A stretch of 64,000 nt of DNA from Gordius sp. MW1 (GCA_964036665.1 OZ038527.1:18746221-18810220); one strand, 5' to 3'; numbered from the stretch's first letter, positions 45,401 to 58,889 are shown. Numbers and translations: made by a program. Notes: generated by a model from the sequence alone, not told the origin.

Positions 45401-48048
45401 AAATTTTGTGCAAAAAATATTAAATTTTGTGTAATTTTTGACTTAAGTCCAAAAGACTTTGAGGAAAGGGAGAAAATTTGAAAAGCAAAGGTAGGGAGGG
45501 GGAGACTTTATAAAACGCGACCGCTGGTCACTTTTAAAGATCGGCATAACACAATTTCACAAAAAAAGGTATAGTTTAGGTCGTTAATTTTTGCATATAA
45601 GACGGTAAAGAAACTAGGCTGACGGCTTGACCAAAAATTCATAGTATAACAAACTTCTAACTAAAGGTACATTATGACAAACTGCACACATTATAATATT
45701 ATTATCGTCCTTTTCATTATGACATAAAATTTTTTTTTGGCATTGTAATGTTTAACTTTAGTCTATGTGTTTAAGTTTTAAATAAACTAACGCTTAGCCA
45801 AAAAAACTCCTCGATTTAAGAAGCATTTTAAAATATTTCTCTTTCTCCGCATTTTTCCAACCATAATCTCTATGTAGGAATCAAATTTTGAGCGTCTGCT
45901 GCAGTTGCTTTTATTTTATTAAAAACATCTTCACTTTCAAATTCTACTCTGCTGCCTCATTCTCTATCATGGTCTCCCCGCTAAAGCATTTATGCTCAAA
46001 CAAATTGAGCCTTGATCTACTTAGGGCAACCTAGGCTCTGGGATTAGGTTAGAATTTTTGTTAGGCTGGAAAATTGGGGGAACGTCACATGGAATGGAAT
46101 GGGATGGATCTTACGTTATAAAAGTAATTAAGAGCTTCATCATTTAATGAATTGCATGCCGCCTTTTCTCTGCCTTGAAATTTGGACTAGTATTATTCCA
46201 TGCAATATATCATATGACGCCTACTAACGATCCATGCTCTAGTTACATAAAATAGCACGATTTGACGATAACCATGTTACTTAATAATAACGATGACAAA
46301 ATTCAATTAATTCGCTGGATACGCTTCTTCATTTCTTTATTATTTTTAAGGAACTCTACTAGTAAGATTAGTGAAAAGTTGGTTAAGATTTTTTTAAATT
46401 AGAATCATCAAAAATATGTTTTCTTTAATTTATAAATGGTTAATAAAAACACACATTAGCCGAGTAGTATTTAGTTATCCGTTTTTCACTGGCTCGCTAA
46501 GGTTGGATTCGGGTGAAAACTAGAAATTAACGTCAAGTTAAATCGGGTTTGGGTTAAGATCTCGAAATTTATTCGGACAAGCAAAAACTACATGTATTGA
46601 AATGTTTCGCAATACCAATATAGGTATAGAATTTTTACATATCTCGCTAAAATTTATTTACTCTGCCTAATTAATGATTTTATTAGTCGAATCGTATTCA
46701 GGATTAAAATACGACGCATTTTTCGAATGCCGTCCTTTTAATTTTAGGTTTTTACTTAACCATATGTTTATCAGTATATTTTCTTTAAGAGATACTCTTT
46801 GATTAAACTGGACAAATTTGGAGTGAATTCAAATCTGAAAGGGATAATTTGTGACCTAATTTAATTAAAATTTATAGCTGGCCGTGTGGATAAAAACACA
46901 TTAATTGCGTCCAACGGTCTCTCTCATCCTGCACCTAAGTTATGGTGCATGGAAGAATGTTTTATGATAAGATAAGAAAAGAAGCAGGAAGGTAGGGATG
47001 CGACAATCTGCCGCATTCTAATTTTTCATTAGGAGATATAATATCAGATTTAATAAAAACAACAATTTTTTACCCTAAATTTACGCAAAAAATTACACAA
47101 ATTTTACATTACCACACTACGACATCGACATAATACATAGTAGCATTTTGGCAATTATTCGATTTAGAGATCTCATGATAGGATCAACAAGTAATTGCAT
47201 CTCATTTAATTAATGTACGTAAAACGCAAAAATACTTAGTATTTTTTGTTAATTTTTTTCCAAGATAGATACCTTAATTTTTTCCACTGCGATTAAAATA
47301 AGTTTTATGTGTCAAAAACGTGATGTATTACTATTTTTTGTTATTAAACTCAAACATTTCCCTTTTTGGGGAGACTATGTCATGTATGTCAACCCTAAAA
47401 GCATTTTGACTATTTGGGTTTTTAAGCTAATACTTACAAAGGAAAATAAGGGGGGGGGGGCAATGTTCTCGCTCTTAATACGTGATTAATACAATATTTA
47501 TAAAACGGCGGGTAATTTCGAGGTTTCGCATGCAATAATTTTTCCTTTAATTCTTTAAAAAAAAACGTAAAAGGCCGCAAAAATTGCTTAAGGACGACGC
47601 TGCTTTTGAAATAATTTTATTGCATTGTATAACTCAAACTAAGACACTAAATAAATTTCTCGATAAAATCATTGAAGAGCTCAATTTCCTACGCAATTAA
47701 GGTAATACTTTGTGATTAAATATATGGGTGTCATTACATATCCTTATATCAGTAACGTTTAAACCCCTATAATAATTCAAAACATATTATTTTTATAAAC
47801 TCGCTTTAAATTAATAATGTATTAAATTGGTCTCATGTCAACGTTGCGTATTTACGTGCAAAATTTTTGGCTTTAATATATAAAACTGCCAGGTAATCTT
47901 TTTCCCCGTTAAGTCATACGTGTTGTAGACAGCGCTTCGTTTAAAAAAATTAGTTGTCACCATAGTATTACCATAGTATTATTACTATTTTTTATTACCT
48001 CTTAAAACACTAAACTTTCGGATTTTTATAGAGATTTAATAAATCATC
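42408..48048. other. gene-free AT-rich region
   Basis: No exon with credible splice sites and motif was found. A decayed G-rich MITE (GGGCGTAACCAGTATTTGGA) may lie at 42,532-42,620. A solitary ATTGCTATGCAATTTATGG is at about 44,007-44,025. Less AT-rich unique stretches at 45,900-46,260 and 46,860-47,020 may be regulatory. G run at 47,450-47,460. Confidence 0.4.
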
Positions 48049-48225
48049 ATGCTGAAGCCGGTTAAATTGGGCAATACTTCTGGTATTTCGCGGAGTTGTG
48101 GTCAAATCCCATCTTCTAAGCAACAAAACCGCCGAAAATTCATACGCCAGAGCTACGATAATACGGCCCGCCGTGCATCTAATGTCAGCACCAACAACAA
48201 TAATTCTTGGATCTGGACCCCAATG
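48049..48225 (+). CDS. candidate 5' coding exon of the RhoGAP gene
   Basis: ATG at 48,049, with an in-frame TAA three codons upstream, opens 59 codons ending CCAATG before GTAAGTT, a near-ideal donor, phase 0. An AG acceptor at about 48,029-48,030 allows an earlier noncoding exon. The peptide is basic and Ser/Asn-rich (RRKFIRQSYDNTARRASN) and ends NNNNSWIWTPM. The next recognised exon (59,568) accepts phase 0 on the same strand, so they may be one gene over an 11.3-kb intron. The link is inferred only; further exons may lie between. Confidence 0.5.
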
Positions 48226-51200
48226 GTAAGTTATATTAAGATTCTAGATGCTTAAAAATAAATGAATTAAAATAAAATCTATGTTTTTAGTTCTGGTCTA
48301 GTTTTAAAAGACGGGCTTAAATCATTATAGGAAATAATTTACACCGATCGAATTAAATTTTGGTTAAATTTTAAAGTTCACTTAATTTGAAGCCTATATG
48401 CTCTACCTTGACCACAGCCTAGTCCACAATTTTATGAGACGCGTGTCAATAACCATATTTTTATTAATACGGAATTTATCAATGTTTTAATTTAGTGGAT
48501 TTATTATATATTGTCACAAACTTATTCAAGGCTATTCCTATTAAATTCAAAATTAATTTGATATTTACAGAAAGTTTTACAATTCACATAAATAATAATT
48601 TTTCTCCCTTCTATATTCCAAATTGATGGGCTACATGTTTAGTATATTACAACCGTTTTATTTAAAAAATAAATCTTACATCCCACCTTTGTTTTTTTAA
48701 TTAGAATGTTAAATGCGTTATGGCAGATATTATATTTATTTAAAAAAATATGGGTTTTCCAGCGGGGTAACCCATAGCTAGCGTAGTAAATTACTTTATA
48801 AATATAAATTGAGAAAGGGTCAAGGCAGACAACAACAACGCATGTAATCTCGATGCCGCGCACATCACATCATACAATTTTTCATTTTTTATTGCACGAC
48901 TGCTATATTTAACCATCTATTGTTACAGCTGTTTGGCGAAAATTTTTTTGTTAGACCTTTGATGAACATCATTTTCTTATTTTAATCCGATACATCATCC
49001 CTAATTGTGGATTAGATAAATCACCGAAGGGCTCCTCTGATGGGGCACGCTTAAAATTCGCTCGAACGCGCTATTGTTGCGAGTTGAACTAGGCGTCATA
49101 AAAACTTTTTCAATCTCAAGATGGAAAGTGAGCTCCTCGATCAAACGAACAACGCTCCTTCAATTTTAACCGTGATTAAAGGCTCTCGCATTTTAAAATT
49201 GATGGAAGGCGAGCGCACAATATAAATTTAAAAGAAAAGGTTTTAAATTATTATATGAGCATTAGGGAAGAAAAGAGGATGTGATAAATCAATCAAAGTT
49301 TAAGCATTAGCGGGAGCACGCACTACTGATGGCACACTTACACCCATCCCTTCTCTCTCATATCAAAGCTTCACTTGTGTGACCGCATTTCATTTTATTA
49401 CCTTTGACGCCGCCATGCAGCTTCAACCGATTAGCATCGCTCAAGCTATGGCCTCAAAAACTCTAAAACACACAACTCTTCGCAAAACAAACTGCTGGCA
49501 TTGCATTAGTATTTTTGATAGAATGAATTTTTAACTGTCTTATCCCTTCTTTTACTTTACGTTCTTGTTACAAGGTTTTCTATCTCTCGCCTAGTGACCT
49601 CTCTCCGCTAGACGTTTAATAAACTCAAGCGCGTTAGCAAAATTTGTTGGATTTCGTTCCCGATCGAAGCCAAATCAATTGCAACAAAATTTTCGTTGGC
49701 TTTAGGAAGGCGCAATTGCTTTTGCACGTTTAAGTAGGCTAAAAGGCGGCCTTCAATAAAAACGACACACGACGATATCTTCTAAGTTGTGTAACTATTA
49801 TTTATCTTCTAAGTTGTGTAACTATTATTATAAATCTAGACATCGCGCGCCAGAAGATTACTTGTAAATTTTGTTTTTCTACATTTTACTATGGCAATTA
49901 TTATGGTGTGAGCGTACATAGATTCTGTGATGTGCCTACGTGCTGCTGCCTACTTAATCAGGCGGTCGAAATTGAATCGAGTCGAAGGATAGAGTAATTA
50001 ATGTGTGCGCCTAATGCGATTCGCCTAGTCCAAAACTTCTTTAAATTAAAACCGAGGCCACTTTTGCATTTAATTTTTTTGTCATATATAGGACACTTGC
50101 ATATACGAAATGGTTATGATGCTATAATTATAATAATTATCTTTTGTGTAATTATAAATAACCTTAAAACAATTTTATATTACGAGGTCAAAAATTTGAA
50201 TATTTTATCCTGAATTTTTACCTACAGAATTAGAAAAAATGCTTTTATAAAAATCCTATAAAAATAACAAAAAATTGGCATTATTAATGATTTAATTTCA
50301 TAACGCTTCAAACAAATAAGTCAAAATATATTTTAGCTCGTTTTATTTTATTATAGTATATAGGCAGTAAATTATAATTTAATTTCAAAAAAAATTTCCA
50401 TGATGACTACCATCTTAATATGTAGATTTCAATGCTATTGAAAGAATGACATCAAAAATTAAATGGTCATAATTATGTGTTTTTTCATGCGTTATTTTAA
50501 GACTAAAGACTTTCCAATCACAATTCGATTTTAACTTCAGATTAATTGTTATCTCAATTATATTTCTAGGAGCTACAAATTGAAATTTATCTAGACTCAG
50601 TTTAGCGTGAGCGTTTTAAGCCATAATCTTAATTCCTCACCCAGATGTATTACAAAAAAAAACTAGCAAAAATTAGTGCTTATTTTAGGCTATTAATTAG
50701 TTGCAGAACTTGTTAAAACTTTTATGTGAGATGATAGTTAAAAAAATTTAATTTTTGCTTTAATTTTAAACACATGCGAAATGAATTTGTACAAATTTTT
50801 TAGAGAGAAAGATTATGACGTTCGCCAGAACTTTTGAAATCATGCTTTGCTTACCATATTCATATAATCCAGCATTAACTTTTTTGGAAAATTGGGACAA
50901 AGGAGACAATTAAATTATTTTAGAAATAACGATAAGCATAAATAAAATTAAAAAGACTGCTTAAAAGATTAATTTAATTCCACAGGCCGCTAAACAGGTC
51001 TCTTTAAAGTCCTTACAATAATTTAGAACTCTTCCAAGTGAAATAATATTACTTGTTGAATTAAATATAAATTTGTAAGTTTTTAATTAATTGTATATAA
51101 AAATATTGTATTTTTGATTCATCTCTTGTTAACCAAATTGCCACATTTATTTTTGAATACATTCATCAGTTGCTAAATCTTCATGTCTAATGATTTGCAT

Positions 51201-51740
51201 ATTACAGTAATCGTTAGAGACTTTAGCTTAAAGTTTAAAAGCATTTTCACACCGATTGATCCTTTTTAATGCATATAAATGTTAAAAGTATCAAATTTAA
51301 ATATTGAACTTTTTTATCTCTCTTCTTTTGTAACCAGGTTTATGGGACGTTGCCGATTAAATTTCATACTTCACCTGGCATCACTCACACCACATTACAA
51401 AATATTTTTAATCTTACAAATATAGTTTAGAATATTTATGCGGGAACAGGGCATTTATAAACTAAGCTAAGCGTTTAATAACCCCAACAAAGAGTGAAAC
51501 GCTTCACTTTAAAAATTTAACCCGTATTATATAACATGATGTAAAAATTTAATTTGTGGAGAAAAATAGCACATAATAATTAGGCAATAAATAATCGGTT
51601 GTCTATTTTTTTCTTTTAGAATTTGCTGAGTTTATGCAGAAATGTTTCTTAACTGTCTCCAAACCCTAACTTGCTTAACATAATATTTAACTTTGGCTTT
51701 AGGCTGTCCATGGACCTAATCTACGCCCCCCCCCCCCTTA
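48226..51740. other. probable intron DNA, no exon seen
   Basis: Contains a 27-bp tandem duplication at 49,777-49,829 and a fairly unique, less AT-rich stretch at 48,990-50,030. No motif or protein similarity was found in the short frames. C run at 51,727-51,737. Confidence 0.4.
49777..49829. repeat. 27-bp tandem duplication
   Basis: ATCTTCTAAGTTGTGTAACT plus seven bases is repeated directly and without change. Confidence 0.9.
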
Positions 51741-52009
51741 TTAATTGCTATGCAATTTATGGGCTCGTTTTTGGTTGTCCGTTGATGTCCGTCGTCCGTT
51801 GTCTGTCCGTTACCCTATCTATTTGCATTGGGTATATTAGGTTATCGATTTTTAATTGCTATGCATGAGAAAGAGGTGCCCCACCCCTCATCTCTATCTG
51901 CCTCGCTGTGTTATTTTTAGAATTAATGCATAATAGGTGCCCCACCCCTCATCTCTATCTCTCTCGGTGTGTTATATATAAGATTTGTTAAATTATCTAT
52001 TATATAATA

Positions 52010-52240
52010 AACATAAATAAAAGTTGTTTACTTTTAATTGCTATGCAATTTAACTAGTTATATCATAAACATAAATAAAAGTTGTTTACTTTTAATTGCT
52101 ATGCAATTTAACTAGTTATATAATAAACAGATAAAAGTTGTTTACTTTTAATGCTATGCAATTTAACTAGTTATATAATAAACATAAATAAAAGTTGTTT
52201 ACTTTTTAGTTGCTATGCAATTTAACTAGTTTTTGGGTTA
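52010..52240. repeat. 58-bp tandem array in unit 1
   Basis: About four copies of a unit with ATAAACATAAATAAAAGTTG, TTTACTTTTAATTGCTATGC and AATTTAACTAGTT. The hairpin followed by CTAG resembles Helitron 3' ends. Equivalent arrays are at about 54,630-54,865 and 56,215-56,455. Confidence 0.88.
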
Positions 52241-52249
52241 GAATCCCGG

Positions 52250-53210
52250 AGTTTTTTTGACTCTTATGATTGTTCTTGTTACTATCATTGATAATAAGAA
52301 TTTTTGGCCGTCCGCTGGCTGCTGACCAATGAAAAAAATGACCATTGGCCAAAATGTGAATCGAAATTATTTTTTTCGTTTTTTTTTGACTATTATGATT
52401 GTTCCTGTTTCTACCATTGCTATTATGACTTTTTGGCCGTCCGCTGGCTGCTGACCAATGTTATATATTAAACATAAATAAAAGTTGTTTACTTTTAATT
52501 GCTATGCAATTTAACTAGTTTTTGGGTTAGAATCCCGGAGTTTTTTTGACTTTTATGATTGTTCTTGTTACTATCATTGATAATAAGACTTTTTGGCCGT
52601 CCGTTGGCTGCTGACCAATGAAAAAAATGACCAATGGCCAAAATGTGAATCCGAGTTTTTTTTTTCGTTTTTTTTTTGACTATTATGATTGTTCCTGTTA
52701 CTACCATTGCTATTATGACTTTTTGGCCGTCCGCTGGCTCCTGACCGATGGAAAAAATGACCATTGGCCAAAATGTGAATCGAAATTATTTTTTTCGTTT
52801 TTTTTTGACTATTATGATTGTTCCTGTTCCTACCATTGCTATTTGACTTTTTGGCCGTCCGCTGGCTGCTGACCAATGGAATAAAATGACCATTGGCCAA
52901 AATGTGATTCGAAAACTTTTTTTTCGTTTTTTTTTTGACTATTATGAATTTATATCCACTTTTACCGTGTCCTGGCTGCTGACCAATGGAAAAAAATGAC
53001 CAATGGCCAAAATGTGATTCGAAAATTTTTTTTTCGTTTTTTTTACTCTTATGAATTTATATCCACTTTTACCGTGTCCTGGCTGCTGACCAATGGAAAA
53101 AAATGACCATTGGCCAAAGTGAGCATCAAAATTTTTTTTTTCCGTTTTTTTGGCTATCATTGACTTATAGAGTATCTGTTGGTACTGACCAATAGAGAAA
53201 AAGTGACCAT
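52250..53210. repeat. about 125-bp tandem repeats in unit 1
   Basis: Each unit has a T-rich lead, GACTATTATGATTGTTCCTG, TTTTTGGCCGTCCGCTGGCT and the short hairpin CCAATGG-N-CCATTGG in GACCAATGGAAAAAATGACC ATTGGCC. At least seven units; the last few diverge stepwise (TATCCACTTTTACCGTGTCC instead of the GTTCCTG block). One 58-bp unit is re-inserted in the middle (about 52,460-52,520). Confidence 0.85.
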
Positions 53211-53643
53211 TGGCCAAATTTTTGATTTTTTTAATTAAAAATTGTTCAAATTCTACAAAAAATTTCTCCCAACAATTCTGCAAATTCTTAACATTGTGTT
53301 GTTTTATAATATAATGTTTGTTAGACCCATAATCACTAAAGGCCATAAAAACTAATGTAATACGCAACTAGATGCAAACACTAAATCTAACCCTAACCCT
53401 TGCCTATATTACATTTTGCCTTTATTACATTTTGCCTATAATGGAAAATTTGTATAAATAATTAATTAATCATTAGGCATTTAATACCCCCCATAGGCAT
53501 TCTCGCCCCTTCCCACCTTTCTCGCCCATAAATTGCATAGCAAATATGATACATTTATACGAAGTACAGATGAGTCGTCCCCCCTTCCCTTCCCCTCTTC
53601 CCTTCCCTTCTCCCCCTTCCCACGAGGGCCGAAGGCCCGAGTT

Positions 53644-54362
53644 ATAACTTGACATTTATATTTATAAAATATCTAATATCCTTTAAAACCGTTATTACAA
53701 ATAAGCAAATTAAATTGAATAAGGAATTTATAATTGATGTCGATACTAATTTTATTGCTAAAAGAAACATTGGCCTTTAATAGAAAGCTATTTGAAATTT
53801 CGAGGGTTCATCATAAACATGTTATTAGTAGAGTCTTATTAAGATATATACATAAAAATAGAAATTTAAATTTATTGCAACAAAGTCTACTTTTGTGATT
53901 TAGTAAAATATCTGCAAAAAATGTTTGGTCAAATTAGGGAGAACGTGTATGGAAATATGTTACGGGGTTGAGGATCCGATTGGAAGAGATTGATATTTGC
54001 AAACTCAAGGAATACGAATTCCCTCTCATACAAAGGCTAGCACTTAATCGACTCAATGAATGGAACCTTTGTAACGATATTTCGCTGCGATACGACCTTC
54101 GAAGTAAAGAATTAAAATTAGTTGCTTAAAATTTTAAAAAAAGATCTGAAATTTCAATGTTTTTATAGGGTTGGGGTTGAAAACATTTAAACTAATTGTA
54201 ATTAATTAAATAAAAATATGATAAAAATCTAAATTTGTATTTAAGGGGGGGGGGCAAGAAATTTTGTAAACATCATTTTTTATAATTTTGACGATAACTC
54301 TCTAAGATAATTTAGCTACGTCCACAGAAATTTTTCTGTTAATCTATAGATGTGATAAATTA
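53644..54362. other. unique spacer between repeat units 1 and 2
   Basis: Separates unit 1 from the adjacent units 2 and 3. Holds the 63-codon open frame at 53,938-54,129 and a G run at 54,245-54,254. Confidence 0.5.
53938..54129 (+). CDS. short unassigned coding-like frame
   Basis: Opens right after a TAG (also a possible AG acceptor) and runs 63 codons to TAA, reading GERVWKYVTGLRIRLEEIDI and then FPLIQRLALNRLNEWNLCND. Its composition (Trp, Arg, Leu, Glu) is protein-like and unlike the surrounding repeats. No family recognised. It could be a transposon fragment, a captured host exon or an exon of the surrounding gene. Confidence 0.35.
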   Translation, partial: GERVWKYVTGLRIRLEEIDICKLKEYEFPLIQRLALNRLNEWNLCNDISLRYDLRSKELKLVA

Positions 54363-55957
54363 TTAATTGCTATGCAATTTATGGGCTCGTTTTTTGTTGT
54401 CCGTCCGTCCGTTGTCCGTCCGTTGTCTGTCCGTCCGTTACCCTCCTATCTATTTGCATTGGGTATATGAGGTTATCGATTTTTTAAATTAATGCATGAG
54501 AAAAAGGTGCCCCACCCCTCATCTCTATCTCCCTCGCTGTGTTATTTTTAATTGCTATGAAGAGGTGCCCCACCCCTCATCTCTATCTCCCTCGGTGTGT
54601 TATATATAAGATTTGTTAAATTATCTATTATATAAACATAAATAAAAGTTGGTTACTTTTAATTGCTATGCAATTTAACTAGTTATATATTAACATAAAT
54701 AAAAGTTGTTTACTTTTATTTGCTATGCAATTTAACTAGTTTTTGTTATATTATAAACATAGATAAAAGTTGTTTACTTTTAATGCTATGCAATTTAACT
54801 AGTTATATAATAAACATAAATAAAAGTTGTTTACTTTTAATTGCTATGCAATTTAACTAGTTTTGGGGTTAGAATCCCGGAGTTTTTTTGACTCTTATGA
54901 TTGTTCTTGTTACTATCATTGATAAAAAGACTTTTTGGCCGTCCGTTGGCTGCTGACCAATGAAAAAAATGACCATTGGCCAAAATGTGAATCCGAGTTT
55001 ATTTTTTCGTTTTTTTTTGACTATTATGATTGTTCCTGTTACTACCATTGCTATTATGACTTTTTGGCCGTCCGCTGGCTCCTGACCGATGGAAAAAATG
55101 ACCATTGGCCAAAATGTGAATCGAAATTATTTTTTTCGTTTTTTTTGACTATTATGATTGTTCCTGTTCCTACCATTGCTATTATGACTTTTTGGCCGTC
55201 CGCTGGCTGCTGACCAATGGAATAAAATGACCATTGGCCAAAATGTGATTCGAAAACTTTTTTTTCGTTTTTTTTGACTATTATGAATTTATATCCGCTT
55301 TTACCTTGTCCTGGCTGCTGACCAATGGAAAAAAATGACCATTGGCCAAAATGTGATTCGAAAATTTTTTTTTCGTTTTTTTTACTCTTATGAATGTATA
55401 TCCACTTTTACCGTGTGCTGGCTGCTGACCAATGAAAAAAAATGACCATTGGCCAAAGTGAGCATCAAAATTTTTTTTTCCGTTTTTTTGGCTATCATTG
55501 ACTTATAGAGTATCTGTTGGTACTGACCAATAGAGAAAAAGTGACCATTGGCCAAATTTTTGATTTTTTTAATTAAAAATTGTTCAAATTCAACAAAAAA
55601 TTTCTCCCAACAATTCTGCAAATTCTTAACATTGTGTTGTTTTATAATATAATGTTTGTTAGACCCATAATCACTAAAGGCCATAAAAACTAATGTAATA
55701 CGCAACTAGATGCAAACACTAAATCTAACCCTAACCCTTGCCTTACATTTTGCCTATAATGGAAAATTTGTGTAAATAATTAATTAATCATTAGGCATTT
55801 AATACCCCCCTGTAGGCATTCTCGCCCCTTCCCACCTTTCTCGCCCATAAATTGCATAGCAAATATGATACATTTATACGAAGTACAGATGAGTCGTCCC
55901 CCCTTCCCTTCCCCTCTTCCCTTTTCTCCCTTCCCACGAGGGCCGAAGGCCCGAGTT
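54363..55957. repeat. large compound repeat unit 2
   Basis: Same order of parts as unit 1 but without the first two 125-bp units and the re-inserted 58-bp unit, hence about 0.3 kb shorter. Ends in GGCCGAAGGCCCGAGTTTTT joined directly to unit 3. Confidence 0.9.
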
Positions 55958-57853
55958 TTTAATTGCTATGCAATTTATGGGCTCGTTTTTTGGTGTCCGT
56001 TGTCCGATGTCTGTCCGTCCGTTACCCTCCCTATCTATTTGCATTGGGTATATTAGGTTATCGCTTTTTTAAATTAATGCATGAGAAAGAGGTGCCCCAC
56101 CCCTCATCTCTATCTCCCTCGCTGTGTTATTTTTAATTGCTATGCATAAGAGGTGCCCCACCCCTCATCTCTATCTCCCTCGGTGTGTTATATATAAGAT
56201 TTGTTAAATTATCTATTATATAAACATAAATAAAAGTTGGTTACTTTCAATTGCTATGCAATTTAACTAGTTATATAATAAACATAAATAAAAGTTGTTT
56301 ACTTTTATTTGCTATGCAATTTAACTAGTTTTTGTTATATAATAAACATAGATAAAAGTTGTTTACTTTTAATGCTATGCAATTTAACTAGTTATATAAT
56401 AAACATAAATAAAAGTTGTTTACTTTTAATTGCTATGCAATTTAACTAGTTTTGGGGTTAGAATCCCGGAGTTTTTTTTGACTCTTATGATTGTTCTTGT
56501 TACTATCATTGTTAATAAGAATTTTTGGCCGTCCGCTGGCTGCTGACCAATGAAAAAAATGACCATTGGCCAAAATGTGAATCGAAATTATATTTTTCGT
56601 TTTTTTTTGACTATTATGATTGTTCCTGTTTCTACCATTGCTATTATGACTTTTTAGCAGTCCGCTGGCTGCTGACCAATGTTATATAATAAACATAAAT
56701 AAAAGATGTTTACTTCTAATTGCTATGCAATTTAACTAGTTTTTGGGTTAGAATCCCGGAGTTTTTTTGACTCTTATGATTGTTCTTGTTACTATCATTG
56801 ATAATAAGACTTTTTGGCCGTCCGTTGGCTGCTGACCAATGAAAAAAATGACCATTGGCCAAAATGTGAATCCGAGTTTATTTTTTCGTTTTTTTTTGAC
56901 TATTATGATTGTTCCTGTTACTACCATTGCTATTATGACTTTTTGGCCGTCCGCTGGCTCCTGACCGATGGAAAAAATGACCATTGGCCAAAATGTGAAT
57001 CGAAATTATTTTTTTCGTTTTTTTTGACTATTATAATTGTTCCTGTTCCTACCATTGCTATTATGACTTTTTGGCCGTCCGCTGGCTGCTGACCAATGGA
57101 ATAAAATGACCATTGGCCAAAATGTGATTCGAAAACTTTTTTTTCGTTTTTTTTGACTATTATGAATTTATATCCGCTTTTACCGTGTCCTGGCTGCTGA
57201 CCAATGGAAAAAATGACCATTGGCCAAAATGTGATTCGAAAATTTTTTTTTCGTTTTTTTACTCTTATGAATGTATATCCACTTTTACCGTGTGCTGGCT
57301 ACTGACCAATGGAAAAAAATGACCATTGGCCAAAGTGAGCATCAAAATTTTTTTTTCCGTTTTTTTTGGCTATCATTGACTTATAGAGTATCTGTTGGTA
57401 CTGACCAATAGAGAAAAAGTGACCATTGGCCAAATTTTTGATTTTTTTAATTAAAAATTGTTCAAATTTAACAAAAAATTTCTCCCAACAATTCTGCAAA
57501 TTCTTAACATTGTGTTGTTTTATAATATAATGTTTGTTAGACCCATAATCACTAAAGGCCATAAAAACTAATGTAATACGCAACTAGATGCAAACACTAA
57601 ATCTAACCCTAACCCTTGCCTTACATTTTGCCTATAATGGAAAATTTGTGTAAATAATTAATTAATCATTAGGCATTTAATACCCCCCTGTAGGCATTCT
57701 CGCCCCTTCCCACCTTTCTCGCCCATAAATTGCATAGCAAATATGATACATTTATACGAAGTACAGATGAGTCGTCCCCCCTTCCCTTCCCCTCTTCCCT
57801 TCCCCTCTTCCCTTCCCTTCTCCCCCTTCCCACGAGGGCCGAAGGCCCGAGTT
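55958..57853. repeat. large compound repeat unit 3
   Basis: Head-to-tail with unit 2. Contains the block at 56,465-56,760 that unit 1 has and unit 2 lacks, so unit 2 lost it or it was exchanged. Very high identity to unit 2 elsewhere, suggesting recent duplication or gene conversion. Confidence 0.9.
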
Positions 57854-58889
57854 TTCTATAATGTATTCAATACTAACTAAAAAGTAAATGTTATGGAAAA
57901 TTTTTTACCAAAAAATCAGCCGTTTGTTATTAACCCTGGTGCAAAATACAATAAGACTATTATTACTAATTTTTACCCGATTTTGTTTTAAAGGTTTTTG
58001 GGTATAAACTAAAATTTAGAGTAAAAATCAAGTCTCAGCAGTAAAACTTATATTCCTAACATAGATCCGACAGTATTAAAATTGGTCAAAACGCAACATA
58101 GATCAATGGCGAAATTATTTCATAGACGAAGTGGCAGCCAATTTAGTTTACCTGACATCTTCAAATTCAGAAGAAAAAGTATTTTTCTATAATGTTTTTT
58201 ATTTTATTAATTTTAGTTTTAGTCTTGTTTTTTAATTTTCTTGAATGGGTATATATACATATTTGTAACAATTACAAATTGTATGAAAGCTTATAATATT
58301 TAAATACAGTTTATTAAGAATTGTAAATATTGGGAAAACATCCAGCTATGGCTAATGAATTATATTTACAGATAGTTATGCCGATTTTCTGTCGTATAAG
58401 ATTTGCGATCATCGGATAGCATTTTTTAATTTATTCACAAAATATGGAATTAATATAAAAAAATAAAATTAATTAAAATCTTTAATATAGTTTATGTCTT
58501 TTTATTAACAAATTTAATATTGGTGATTATATAGGTAAAAACAATATAATTAAAAAGTTGCGCCCGTTTTTTACTCATACTAAAAACATTTTGTGTAAAT
58601 AAATATTGATTTAAACATAAATAAAAGGTGCTAACTTTGTAATATTAATGTGTAACTCTAAAATTATATTTTTTTTTTCAAGTTCAAGCAATATTATAAA
58701 TCAATTAAAATAATGTTATTTTGTTGAATCAGATAAGAGCTTAGTTTTCGGTATTTCAATCAGCAAAGCCATGCAATATGACGAACGATTTTACATAGAT
58801 TCGCGCAAAAATCAACGCCGAAATCATTCACCCTCAGTGAGCCTAGCTAATTCCTTTTATTTGTAACTTTTTCTCTCCGTAATAAGATT
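57854..58889. other. AT-rich intron-like DNA
   Basis: No exon or repeat end was recognised. Confidence 0.35.

Larger units (their letters stand above)
51741..53643. repeat. large compound repeat unit 1
   Basis: Begins TTAATTGCTATGCAATTTAT followed by GGGCTCG; ends GAGGGCCGAAGGCCCGAG. Order inside: TGTCCGTCCG-rich stretch; two GTGCCCCACCCCTCATCTCT blocks; an array of 58-bp units each ending in the palindrome AATTGCTATGCAATT and then AACTAGTT; several 125-bp units with GGCCGTCCGCTGGCTGCTGA; an AT-rich tail with CTAACCCTAACCCTT; an inverted copy of the opening motif (CGCCCATAAATTGCATAGCA, about 53,522-53,541); a C/T-rich tract; and the GGGCC-GAA-GGCCC hairpin. Open frames across it repeat with the unit and are not genes. 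Confidence 0.9.

Noticed and set aside
52010-53210. CRISPR-like spacing of repeats
   Set aside because: The spacers are themselves repeated and the DNA is eukaryotic; these are tandem arrays.
53380-53400. CTAACCCTAACCCTT as a telomere
   Set aside because: Only two units, repeated in each compound repeat copy, flanked by ordinary intron DNA.
52495-57583. Many open frames of 80-140 codons with repeated HFF and GQ-rich peptides
   Set aside because: They follow the 125-bp repeat on both strands, with near-identical peptides in each unit; composition and periodicity show repeat translation, not genes.
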